Assembly: GCA_016081115.2 (NCBI GenBank)
Contig: JABTTQ020002621.1
Location: 744,001-808,000 of the forward strand
DNA length: 64,000 bases
Direction of reading: 5' to 3'
From: Rehmannia glutinosa
Taxonomy: Eukaryota > Streptophyta > Magnoliopsida > Lamiales > Orobanchaceae
A program made the translations under genes and the position numbers. The notes under the pieces are model-generated. The model was not told where the DNA came from. It saw nothing but the letters and a program-made list of their open reading frames with translations, and searched no databases. Below are positions 23,280 to 34,900 of this stretch, one piece after another. Position 1 is the stretch's first letter, and each line of letters begins with the position of its first letter.

Positions 23280-23425
23280 CCAATCAAAAATATATATATT
23301 ATTTTAAACTTGTCATATTACAAATGTTTAGACAATGTTTTATTCCTTGAATCGATTAAGAAAAAGAAAGACAAAGGAGAAGTAACTTAATCACATTTAA
23401 TATTTTTACGTTACGTCCACATTGT
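23280..23425 (+). repeat. Diverged duplicate of SPH spacer (segment 3; mate about 50905-51080)
   Basis: Shares 'ATTATTTTAAACTTGTCATAT', 'GTTTAGACAATGTTTT' and 'ACATTGTAACAATC' with 50910-51080, in the same order. This continues segment 2 across the 14.7 kb insertion. Confidence 0.7.
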
Positions 23426-24059
23426 AACAATCTGCGGTTTGGGTGGTTTTATGTTTACAAGAAATGACTAAATGTTTGGATATATAGGTTAAGTCGAGGC
23501 CTGTATTTGATACGATCTTCACAAGATGAAATCGCCCCATATACGAAGTGCTTACGAGTTTTGGCGCTCGTTCTAAGATACGACTTTTAAACAAGTTCGA
23601 TCTAGCAAAGACTTGCAAAAATCAAACTATCAACGAACTATATAGTGTTTGAAACTTTCAAGCTTTGAAGGGATTGATATCAATATCTTTGTAATGCAAT
23701 GACTCGATTTTAGGCTTATTATTTCGTACTGATTTCATTTGCGGGGGCCATGTATAATCAAGGAGCCCGATGGAAAGGACATGTCTTTTGGCTCGAAATG
23801 ACATGTCTACGACCAAAAATGCACCTGGTTGCTCGAATAGGTGCAACGATTGCCAGACATGTGCGTCTGCAAGACACTGCGCACACGTACAATTACGCTC
23901 ATTGTCAATGGTGCGAGCCGCACAAGACGCCTCGCGGCTCGCGGTGCGCTCGCGTCTTGTGCACGCCACAGCACCACACGCGCTCGCGCACAACTGCAGC
24001 GTTCGCGCACCTAGTTGGATTTAATTAATTAATTATTTAAAAATAATTGATTAATATTT
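23426..24059. other. Non-coding, with a CpG-rich inverted repeat
   Basis: No gene is supported; the overlapping frames at 23658-24028 on both strands come from CpG-rich low-complexity sequence. GCACAAGACGC (23920-23930) and GCGTCTTGTGC (23952-23962) are a perfect 11-bp inverted repeat around 21 GC-rich bases. Confidence 0.5.
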
Positions 24060-24420
24060 TTAAAAAGGGTTTTAAATAAATTTGATCCAAAATTTGGGCG
24101 TGTCCGGGTATCATACGCCGGAGGTACCCGCCCGCCTAGTATTTTTATTTTTAAAATATATTTTAATATATATTTTGCATATATAATATATATTATAATA
24201 TAATTTTTATGTATTATATTTAATATTTATAAATCGATAATAATAAATTTTGTAAATAATATTTTATAGATATATATTTTTATTTTTATTTAATTTAATT
24301 TAAAATGGGGCATAACGGCCGACCCGCCCGCCCGTGACCCGTGGCGGGACGACCCGCCCGCCCCATTCTAGGCATGTGGGTCCAAGGGGTCTTGGCCGAC
24401 CCACCCCATTGCCATCCCTA
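24060..24420. mobile_element. hAT-type MITE fragment (TAGGGATGGCA family)
   Basis: The right end reads CCCATTGCCATCCCTA, the inverted form of the family start TAGGGATGGCAA. Both sides of an AT-rich centre are rich in CCCGCCCG. The matching left end and target duplication were not found, so it is probably truncated. Confidence 0.45.
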
Positions 24421-24514
24421 CCCTCGGGAAGAGGACTAGCTTGAAGACTTCCTCTCGAGAAGAGAATTTTAGTCAACTCATTTGACTTGGGTGATCCTGG
24501 TCTAAAAGGAGAAT

Positions 24515-24542
24515 CATATATATATATATATATATATATATA
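24515..24542. repeat. (TA)n tract at the left end of MULE A
   Basis: About 13 TA units into which element A appears inserted; a shorter TA tract lies at its other end (28012-28025). Confidence 0.85.
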
Positions 24543-24794
24543 GGGATTAGTTCAAATGAGACCAACCCCTTTAGGTTAGTCCATGAGACCACTTATAAAC
24601 CTCTTGATTTAAATCTTTTAATGGTGCAGATTAATTTTTGTTACTTTTGGAATATAAGGGTAGTATTGTATTTTCACATATAGTCGGTTTTAAGAAGACA
24701 ACCGTTAATTCATTGGTTTTTAGGAAAATATAATCTTTCCTATTATCACCTACCCGATTTTTAGGAGCCAAAATCCATTTTCATTCAAGTCGTG

Positions 24795-24981
24795 TAGGGA
24801 TGGCAAAATCCCAGGGGAACCATCCCCGTTGGTACCCGAATAAATTGGGACGGGAATCCCCGATAAATTCGGGGGATGAGAGCGGGGATGGGGATTCCCC
24901 GCTTTTCAAACGAAAGGGGATGGGACGGGGATGGTATTTATATCCTTCGTCCAATCTCCGTCCCCGTCCCGGCCATCCCTA
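24795..24981. mobile_element. hAT MITE inside MULE A
   Basis: Starts TAGGGATGGCA and ends GGCCATCCCTA, with a perfect 8-bp duplication AAGTCGTG (24787-24794 and 24982-24989). GC-rich, no coding content. Its right end plus 18 bp of flank recurs just downstream (see findings). Confidence 0.85.
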
Positions 24982-25619
24982 AAGTCGTGTATTTTCAAAT
25001 GGGATTGGGGACGGGGATGGTATGTCCCATACCAGCCCCGCCCCCGCCCATTGCCATCCCTAAAGTCGTGTATTTTCAAAATCCTTCTCCTTTTTGGTCT
25101 CTTTTCGTAAACGGTATCAAAGAAACTCTCTTCTCCCTTGAAACGGTCTCTTTTCATAGTCCCCAAATTTTTCCCGTTTTGTCCATTGAAACAAGAGTTT
25201 GTGCAAAAAAAAAAAAAAAGTCAGTCGGTTCTCGTCTATTCGAAGGTACCTGGTATTGTAGGAGTTCTCAAGTTTGCCCAAAATCCCGTCATTCGACTTT
25301 CTCGGTTATTGGCCAAAATCACACCATAATTTCCATTTGTTCTCGTCGCGTTCAAGTAATTTTGGTGGTTGAAGGAGTTCGATTTTGTGGAGAAGGAAGT
25401 AGGGTGGGGAACCGTCGTCCGATTTTTTGTGCCTTGAAGGTATTTTTTTCTTATTCTTCGCATTTTTTTCTTCTTTTTGCAAGATATTGACGACTTTTTA
25501 CGCATTTGCTCACGATTAGTTCGTATTTGATCGGTGGGTTTTACTTCAGTAGCAAATGAGGGTAAATTTCTTTTGGGGGTTGAAGGAGTTTGATTTTGAA
25601 GGAGTTCGTATTTTTCTCG

Positions 25620-25960
25620 TATACTAAGTAATAGATTTTGTATACTAAGTATACAAATATGTTATGATAAATATACAACATTAAGTGGAATGTAAACAAG
25701 GAGTTGATACTTGAAACTCATCTTCTATTTCTTCTTTTTACAATTATGCTCTGTAGAAATTTGCGATTTGTACTAAAAAATGAACTTGGTGTGTTTATAT
25801 ATAAAAAACACGGAGTTGATACTTGAAATCCATCTTCTATTCTTTTCGACACCCATCTTTTTCTATTTCATCCGTATACTAAGTATGGATGTTGTATACT
25901 AAGTATACAAATATGTTATGAAAAATATACAACATTAAGTGGAATATAAACATAACGTTG
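25620..25960 (+). repeat. Direct repeat within MULE A
   Basis: A segment of about 75 bp around 'GTATACTAAGTATAC..ATGTTATGA' and 'CAACATTAAGTGGAAT' (25630-25705) recurs at 25890-25962. 'GAGTTGATACTTGAAA' at 25703 recurs at 25812. Confidence 0.75.
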
Positions 25961-26706
25961 TATAAAGTTTTGATATCCGAATTGTGTGTTTTTCTTATGT
26001 AGGAGTTGTGGTTAATAAAATGTCAAGCGAAGAAACAGGAAAGAGAGGTTGGTAGTCGCGAAGAGGAGAGTTCAGAGACGAGCAACCTTCAAAGAGAAGT
26101 TGGATTTGTTTAATTGGATAAATTGAATTGTATTATTTGTTGTATAAGTAGTTTAGTGTATTTGTTTACTTAGTAACGTGGAATTGTATTCTTGGTTAAG
26201 TGGAATTGTATCCTTAGTTATATAGGTGGTTAAGTGGTTTTGTATTTTTAGTTCGGTGTAATTATAAATTTAGTTTAATATTTTTGCATACTCATTAATA
26301 TGTTTATTATATAGTTAGTTGAGTGTAATCGTATATATAGTTAAATAATTTTGTATGCTTAGTGATGTTTTATTGTATATTTAGTTCAATGTAATTTTAC
26401 ATGCAATACATATATGAGAAGCAAAAATATTCTTAAAGATAAATTAACAAGGTTACATAATGCTATGACAAAATTAAGTATACAATTGTAAGTTAATAAA
26501 TTATATGATCGCATTGTATTAAATATACAGGAACACATAACTAAGTGTACAATTTCAATCCAATATGTATACAGATCCCATCAACTAAATAAACACGGCT
26601 GCTTTGTAAAAATACAAGTTGTTTCATTTTTTAACAATACACAGTATTCACATTATGATAAATCCAATTTGGCATGCAATGACACTCAATTATATGAACA
26701 ATTTAA

Positions 26707-27072
26707 CTAAAATAAGTATACAACACTAAAAGGAAAAATTATATATCCCAATGTATTAAATATACAGTAAAACATCATTCTTTGTCCATTGGAACAAATA
26801 ATTATACAAATCACATTAACTAAGTAAACATGATATATTACTTCGTTCTTGAACTTCTTTGTCGTGCTCCTTCTGATGTCAAACTCGCTAATTGCTCCAT
26901 ACTCTTTGTAAAATTTTATACCAGTTTCCAATGTAGCGAAATGCATGCCCACTCGAGGAATCTTTTCTTGTTCTACCTCTGGTATCCAATATTTAGTTGA
27001 GTCTGGTGAGATTTCGAGCCGTTGACATCCATTGAAATCGTTGGTTGGTCTGTGATGTTTTACATTAAACAA
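26707..27072 (-). pseudogene. FAR1-type DNA-binding domain remnant (MULE transposase N-terminus)
   Basis: The minus-strand frame from 27072 encodes 'KYWIPEVEQEKIPRVGMHF', 'ATLETGIKFYKEYGAISEFD' and 'IRRSTTKK' (about residues 27-75). This matches the beginning of the FAR1/FHY3 domain: P-x-V-G-M-x-F-x-(S/T)-x-E-x-(A/G)-x-x-F-Y-x-x-Y-A, G-F-x-(V/I)-R. In plants this domain belongs to Mutator-like transposases and to host factors derived from them. The domain normally continues with a zinc-binding C/H pattern. Here the frame drifts after residue 85 into hydrophobic low-complexity sequence, and no DDE transposase core follows, so it is a fragment. Confidence 0.68.
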
Positions 27073-28011
27073 GACAGAGCATTATAAAAACAAAATGGAT
27101 GTATTATTTATACAATATGCAACCATATACATACATATTATTATTATTAGTAACTACGTTCATATAAACCACCATACAAATTTTATTTTTTTTAGAGGAA
27201 TTTATATCCAATCCAACTAAATGGAATTAGAGAAACTAATATAACAATCATACAAGTTTATGTTATAATTATACAACACTCATGACTATGTATACAAGTT
27301 AAATATGTTAAATATACTCGTAAAAACAGTTGACAACATATATGCAATCTCCAGACTAATTGTAAATATTTAAGAAATAAATATTCAAATACAAGATTTA
27401 TATACTAAATATACTAACATTGTTCACTATATATACAAACTAACAAGAAATATACAATGCAAAGACAATTTCAAAATTTGAAAAAAATATAAAATATGTA
27501 TACAAAGTTTGTACACTAAATATACATTTGTTGTATACTAAACATACAAATTACGAACAAAAACATACAATTGGTTCGATTTTGCGTTCAGTGTTTTTTC
27601 AGTGATTCCTCCTAAAAAATTTTGCAAGTATATCGTAAGATATTACCTTGGAAACATTCACCAATCGCGTTGGAGGGAAGATCTTCGCCAATGTACAATC
27701 CCTTTGCTCTAATTTTTGAGGTCTAAGAGATTGATGTCAATGATGGTAGAGAATGTCGTGGTGAGGAAGAAGGGTTGACGCGGGTGGATTTCCATCGATT
27801 ATGGGGCGTGATCAATTCAAGATCACGCCCCTAATTTTTAGCATTCGGTTACCATTTTTATTTCGATGATTACTATTTTACCCCTCCTATGTATAGTTTC
27901 TTATGTAAAGTTGTATAGATTCATTTAGATCCTAGCCGTTGATTTATGTTTTTAATGGTGTGGATTTGGTCTTATGGACTAACCTAGGGGGTGGTCTCGG
28001 GATCCCCTCCC

Positions 28012-29703
28012 TATATATATATATACTAGAACAACACCCGTGTGTTACAGGACTTGTCAAAAGATAAAATACATAGTGTCTAAAGTTAGTTTGTGATAGA
28101 AGAGATCGAAAATACTAATCATAAAAACTAAAAAGAAAATTCAAAACTTAGAAAAGTATCATTCAAATACTTCACTTGATTGAAATAGTACTAAAGTATT
28201 GCTTATTCTACTAATGAAAGCTTTTCTTAAAAATAAAGTATTATATTTTTATAAACTTACCAGCTAAAATATTCTAACTTGTATTGGATTTGATATCGGG
28301 AATCCCATAAAGTTAAATCCAAACCGAGGCATAGGCAAGGTTTCGACGGCCTTGCTAGAAGTGCGGGTTGTGAAACTCAAGACGAGATGCATGACTGGTA
28401 GCTTTGAATTCATTGTCATTTTTATGTATTACAAAATTTGTAAGATAATAGAAGCCATCTTCTATAATAATATTTGAGTATTTTGGGATGTGATACTTGA
28501 ATGGAGACTTGAATCTTATCACCCTGGATACACAAAAGAGGTCAATAACTTAAATAGAAAATCCCATACATAGAAATTTTTTAAACATAATTGATTTTTC
28601 GAATGCAAATTAAATATTCATCAAAATTAATATTACACCAAGTAAATCAAATAAATTAATTATAAATGTTTTTTAGGTTCAATCCTCTGTTTTAAATGTT
28701 TTTTATATATATTTACTCTTGTTTGGTGTCATTTGTGCATGTCGTTTTGTTGGTTATTGATTGAACAGAGGTTCAATCCTCTCGATTTTTTTTTTTTTGT
28801 CTTTTTCACTCCCTAAAAATGATAAATATCAAAGAGGATTGAATCTGAACCTAAAAATGATAAATATCAAAAAACAAAATGAACAAAAAAGAGAGTGAAT
28901 TAAAACCGATAAAACATTCAATACCTGGACATCAAAGAGTATGAGTTCCATACGTTTCCTCTCTTGAGGCTTGAATTGGGAATGCATGTACCATAACCGC
29001 TCACATCGTACCTTTATCTTCTATGTCTCTTTCTCGGGGTTGATGTCGGAGATAGTGTTCATTTTTAGCGATCATTTTCTACTAATGAAGACAATGAGCT
29101 ATGAAACGATGGTGATTAGGCTATAGAGCTAACGACGAAGTTGCGAAGAGACAAAGTTGGGGAGAGCGGCGTGATAGACAATGATAGAGGTATCGGTATA
29201 CGGGCTAGGTAAATAATCAATTATTTGTTAGGAAAATAATTTTAATGTCGTCGAGTTTATTCCGTAACATAAGCTAAATAATCAATTATTCCAATTAATG
29301 ACATTAAAATCTACCTTAATTGGCGTATATGAGTTAATTAGGAAGAAATTTGGTGAATATTAGTTGATTAGGTTCAAGAAAAAAAAAAAAATAAGAAGAA
29401 TATGAGTTGTGATTTAGACTTTCCAATGATAATTCAAAGATATAATTATTAGATGCATTAGAAGTGAATGTGAATCTTGATTTAAAACATTTAGGAAATT
29501 ATTATTTTACCATTATTATTATTTTTTACCATTAGTTAGAAGTGAAATTAAATTCAATTTATATTTGTTGCCACGTGGCTAAATGTGAAGTCGATTGGTG
29601 GATTTGGAAGAACACAGTGTTGACACATGTCTTGAATTGCTCGAGGTAATGACATGTGGCAAGAATGTTTTTTGTTTTAGTATATAGGGTTGATATATGA
29701 ATA
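28012..29703. other. Non-coding AT-rich segment, possible unclassified element
   Basis: No gene is seen. It starts near 'TATATACTAGAACAACACCCGTGTG' and ends near 'TTTTGTTTTAGTATATAGG', whose inverted form is similar for about 15 bases, so it may be one transposon lying between MULE A and MULE B. The class cannot be judged from this. Confidence 0.35.
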
Positions 29704-31710
29704 GGATCAAATGAGACCGGATAATTAGAGTGAGACAGTGTGGACTAATCCCGGCCACAAACGTCGTAATTTTAGATGCCTGGGATTTATCCAATTTAAT
29801 AATCATTTTCAATTTATTTTAAACCTAAAAAGGGCATCATTGTAATTACACAATTACATAATATTCCCCTTCCTCCATCTCCCAACCCGCCCACTCAATC
29901 TCACCTCCATCTCCCGAATCCCCGGTTCTGTTTACAATTTCTAGGATTCTTCTTTCAAATCAACTAACCGAGATATTTACTTTTTGAGTGCTCCAAAATT
30001 GTTTGCAGGTTTTTTCACAAGATCAAATATGTTTTCTAGTGTATCTGATCTTCAATTTTGAAAAGAGATGTAGAGTTTATTGAGCATAATAAGGAACCCT
30101 AGAAAATGGCCCTACTAACGGAAACACACTCACGATGAATCGAGAGAAGATTCGACCTCGTGAAGGTGAAGAAAATGGAAGCAAGAGAGAGAAAAGAGAA
30201 AACAAACAGAAAGATAGCTTCTCGAAGGCCATTTCTATTATATTGAGGAGAGAAGCTACAAAAGCGTCATCGAAAAAGAAGAAGGGGAATAATTCCAAGA
30301 AACTTTTGCCTTAATCGTTCTTGAAGCCCTTCACGAGCGCATCACCGCTTTACGTTTGAGTCTGCTCTTAAGGTCTGTTTTTCAATTTTGGGAGTGTTAC
30401 CCTTAACTTAATTTTGATTTTATTTATGTTAATTGGTATTAAGTTTCAACCTTTTGTTTTGACATTAGTATCGGGAAATATTTATGGCTAAGACCAGAAT
30501 TCCGCAATGTGATTTCATGGTGGCAATATAAATGATTGTTTCTCATGGCACGAAATACACTACCTCTTTTCTCAATTTCATGTTTGTTTTATTGTGGAAG
30601 ACCTTTTGTTTGAGTTGTTGCTTAAATGGCCGTCGGCAGAATCTTTTGTATTTCGAGGCCGAGTTTTGGTCTCTCTCTCCACCGCCTTTGTAAATCCGCC
30701 GACTCCGCTCGTCCACTCCTCCCTCACTTTCACCGAAATTCGTCACGAAGCTTTACGAAGATACCCTAATAATTCGATGTGAATCAGATTTCGAAGCCGA
30801 GTCCCCTAATTTTAGGTCGGCGCGAGAAAAAAATTAGGGACGAATTTAGATGTGGTGTATCGTGTAGCTGTTAATAAAGAGGCTATTGGCTTCGTTTTGG
30901 TTGATGGAGTGGTGTCATTTTTTGTAGATGGAGGATTTGTGAAGAAGGCGATCTTTGATATAGATGGATTACTGTACACTTATATGTTTTTCGATGTATA
31001 CTTGGATGTGTTTAGATGTATAAGTAGTTAATTTTTTATGTATGTATTTATGTTGTTGTATACTTATATTTTTTGTTGTATACTTATATGTGTTTTGTTG
31101 TATACTTATATATGTTTTGTTGTATACTAATATTTTTGTTTGACAATTGTAATATGCAATGCAAATATGTTAAATATACATCATAATAGTGTTAAATATA
31201 CAATAAATATATGCTAAATATACAAATCTACAATATTGAACGTAATTTTCTCTCTCTCTACAATGATTTACTTAATCCACGGTCCCCACATGTTAATGAG
31301 CGTGATTCTCTCTCTCTATAATTGATTCCTTAATTCACGGTCCCCACATGTTTTTGTATGACAATTTTAATATGCGGTAAAATTATATTAAACATACAAG
31401 AAAAAATAGTGTTAAGTATACATCAAATATATGATAAATGTACAATATCTTGCATGGCAGAAAGCACATGCGCGATTTTCTCTCTCCAGTAGCGATTTTC
31501 TCTCTCCCCACGTGATTTTATCTCTCCTAATAATGATTCCATATTTGGATGGTCCCCCACTTGGTTAATTTGACAATTATACCCTTATTTTACTTTAATT
31601 AAATATTTAAAGTAATTATAACCCCTATTTATCTTAGCCATTGATATAGATAATGGAGGGTTGAGATAAGTCCACACTGTCTCACTATAATATGTCATCT
31701 CATTGTATCC
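29704..31710. mobile_element. MULE B, TIR element with captured gene-like segment
   Basis: The left end GGATCAAATGAGACC and the inverted right end GGATACAATGAGATG continue with a shared GTGAGACAGTGTGGACT (left 29732 on, right in inverted order). Inner tandem words TTTTGTTGTATACTTATA (31040-31135) resemble the TATAC words of MULE A. 29980-30960 has higher GC content and gene-like codon structure (see the F-box entry). No target duplication could be made out; the right end lies 10 bp from the left end of MULE C. Confidence 0.62.
30594..30782 (+). pseudogene. F-box-like fragment inside MULE B
   Basis: The frame opened by GTG at 30594 (no ATG in frame) reads 'VEDLLFELLLKWPSAESFVF', then 'RGRVLVSLSTAFVNP'. 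It resembles the first half of an F-box: L-P-x-D-L-L-x-E-I-L-x-(R/K)-(L/W)-P-x-(K/E)-S, F-R-x-V-x-K-x-W-x-S-L-I. F-box proteins bind SKP1 and recruit targets to ubiquitin ligases. This piece lacks the conserved K-x-W and any substrate domain and ends after 62 codons. It looks like a gene fragment carried by the transposon (Pack-MULE). The match is short, so the call is moderate. Confidence 0.42.
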
Positions 31711-31957
31711 TCCTTGTGTAGGATTTGATTCAAATGGGACACCTCTCCTTATATGAGACGATGGGGACTAATCTAAGCCTTTGAAATTTTTTATTGATGG
31801 TGTAGATTTAATGACTAAAAAATAAAATTAATAACGTAAACGATAATTATAAGGGTAAAATAGACAATATATATGATATCCAAAAGCGCCATAAACGTTT
31901 CCTACAAAACAGGATTTGATTACTCACCTAATCAACAAAATCATGGGAGAGGATTTG

Positions 31958-34900
31958 TGTGAAGCCCTCGATTTTATTCGAGCGTGTATTTAATTCACTT
32001 ATTGCATATGTACTATTTTGACTATTTTACCGCGTCACTTTGACGGGTAAATATTAATAATAAATATATTTCGCATTTAATCTCATTTTTTTATTTATTA
32101 CTTGTGATCATAATCATTTATTAATTCTATTTCACATTGATCACTTGATTAATCATTATTATTATTTGTGTATTTATTAATCACCTTAGAATTTTAAGAG
32201 ACTATGTATTTTAGAGACTTATACCTTATAGAATTAAGAATTGATTTAGAATAAGTGATCATGGGACTTATAAGTGATCAAGGAAATCACTATTTATTTT
32301 GGAGATTGATATTATTTATCTACTATCATCAATTCAGGACAAAAAAATATAGGAATACCATAATTACCCCTATAATGGACGGCAATAATGGGATTTTTGG
32401 AGTAGAAATATCTCCCAACTCTTGCACACTTACACCTTATATTAATCATCTTGTGTATTATTACACCATTAATTCAAACCTTATACACATTATCTTATAC
32501 TACAATTTTTTTAACATTAAATCTCCCAACATTCCCCACTATCTCCAACATTCCCCTCATTCTTCTCAAATTCCATTCAAACCCATCTTATGCCCATACC
32601 TTTGACTCTCCTTTTGTCTCCATGCAAGAGACAAATTGAAAGACACAAAAATTGATCATTCTCTCCCTCTCTCCTTCACATTTTCGGCCATAAGGCCAAT
32701 TTTTACAAAACAAATTCAAAAATTTCATCCAACACATTATTCATTCAAGCAAGATCCTCTCCCTTCTCTCTAAACATTCTCCTCCTTGTCTCTACAAATT
32801 TCCTTCATATCTTCAAATATTCTTCATACCTTCAAACACTTCTTCATATCTTCAAACACACATTTTTCATATCTTCAAACACTTCTTCATATCTTCAAAC
32901 ACGCATTCTTCATATCTTCAAACACTTTCTTCTTTCTTCAAACACTTAACAAAAATACAAGAATTCTTCTTACTTCTTCCATAAAATTGAAACTATCACT
33001 ACTACAAGGTAAGAAATGTTGTTCTTCAAGTCATCTTGATATCTTCTAGCTCATCATCTTCTCTTCTTAACTTAAGTTCAATTTTGACTTTTGGAGGTAC
33101 ACATAGAGGACTATTTAGAGACATACAAGCATTGAGGTCATCTTAGAAAGACTTGAAGAAATTTTTGAAGAATTGGACTATAAGGTAAGATATTGGACTC
33201 TAGTGCCCTTTTTCTCCTTCTTCCTATTTTTTTCAAATTTTTACACCCCTTTTTCATTTTTGAGAAATAGGGGCTGACCTTAAGTGGTTCCTTGAGGGTG
33301 ACCAAAATTCCAACTTTGGAGCTTCTACTAGTCACACTTTACTCACTACACAAGGTAAGTGTAGTATTTCCAATTTTCTCACCTTCTTCTTTTTCTCCTT
33401 AATTTTTAACCTTATTTTCTAACTCTTAATTTTTGGTATTTCTTGACTTAGGGGCTGACCTAAGTGAGTTCCATACAAGTTGTGAAATTTAACCTTTTAT
33501 TTCACAACAATTCATTATAAGGTGGGTGGAAAAATCTTTCCAACTTCTAGGTGTTTTCCTTAAATACATGTAGTATTTTGTTCTTGAGCACTTGAGATAT
33601 ATATATATTATGTATTGCATGTTTATTTCATGTATCAAGTTGTAAAAATTCTCAAGTGTTGCTCAAAAATGCTATTTATTGAAATTTAGGTGCATGCATG
33701 TACACTTTAATGTTGTATTTGGTGAATTCTTGTATGAAATGGACATGCATGTGTATGATCCTTTAAATTCATGTTTTATATGACTTATAACCTGGACAAG
33801 TCGAGCATAATTGATTAAATTCAATTTTTGGACTTAAAATGCAAAAATAGAAAGTTGGTAGACTTAATTGCAAGAAAATAAAACTTAAGGGACCCTCTGT
33901 AATTTTCGAATTTTGGGACTGTACTCAGGTTCAAGGATGATGTTTGGACATTTTAATAAAGTTTTAAGAGTTTTAAGATAAATAAAATCAACCCTTAAAA
34001 GCCCAAGGAATAGATTGTAAAATTTTAAAAGTTTAAGGGCTAAATTGAAATTTTCGAAACTGTACGGACCCTATTTTTAAAATTTGAAATTTTAATTCTT
34101 AAGGGACTGGAAATAACATATTTTAAGTATATTCCAAAAAATCCAAGTGTTTAGAGCTTGGAAAGTAATTTTATAAAAATTGAGGGACCAAATTGTAAAA
34201 GATTAAACTTGAGGACCAAAATAAAATTTCCAGGACTTATGCAGTCCATTTACCTGGAAATACTAATTTAACTATACCTTAATGAAATTTTGGACCCAAG
34301 GTTCAAATTTCATATCAATTGGACCCCTAAAAGCCTTAAAGGCAATTATTTAAAATAGGACAAAAATGAGATTTTCAAAAGTTAAGGGACCTATACTTAT
34401 TTATTTTTACAATTGCTTTTGTCCCAATATCCCACTGACCTTAGTGATATTTTACAACTGGAATCACATTAAAATCCCTTCCGGTTTGTGAGTTCCGATT
34501 ATTTCAAACTTAGGACCGAAATGATAATTTTAACAAATTTGGGGCCAATGTGAGAATTTTATAAAAATATCGACCTCAAAACTTTAAAAACCTGGATCTA
34601 TGAATAATTTAGAGAATTTAGGAACTGACCTTATAATTTTCCGAGGTCGGGACATTTATTTATTCAATTTTTAACCCCAAAAGTATTGGTTTTTACAAGA
34701 CGGGGCTAATTGTAAATTTTGTTTTTAACAAGGACCTATTTTTGTTCTTTTAAAACAGTCCTGGACCCTCTCGACTTTAATAATTAATTAAAATAATTTT
34801 ATTTTCTTAATACCCCTTGACTTATCGGATCGTCTAGACCGATTAATACGCGATCGCGGGCGACTTCCTCGTCTTGCGATTTTGAATTTATAACGGACTT

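Larger units (their letters stand above)
24543..28011. mobile_element. MULE A, TIR element with FAR1-type transposase remnant
   Basis: The left end GGGATTAGTTCAAATGAGACC and the inverted right end GGGAGGGGATCCCGAGACC continue as an imperfect inverted repeat of about 90 bp ('AGGTTAGTCCAT.AGACCA', later 'TTTTAATGGTG'). Both ends abut TA tracts, so a 9-bp TATATATAT duplication is plausible but cannot be proved. The interior carries a FAR1-like coding remnant on the minus strand, many TATAC-containing words and a hAT MITE. The combination of long inverted repeats and a FAR1-type domain points to the Mutator-like superfamily. Confidence 0.7.

Noticed and set aside
24876..25490. 204-codon open frame on the plus strand
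   Set aside because: It runs across a GC-rich hAT MITE and its duplicated end, then low-complexity sequence. There is no domain, and an opposite-strand frame of similar quality overlaps it.
28012..29703. Helitron
   Set aside because: The start resembles sequences sometimes labelled Helitron, but no TC start, no 3' hairpin with CTRR end and no Rep/helicase sequence could be made out.
32255..32605. 116-codon plus-strand frame
   Set aside because: It lies inside the gypsy-like LTR, rich in I/Y/H/N, with no domain; chance frame in AT-rich DNA.
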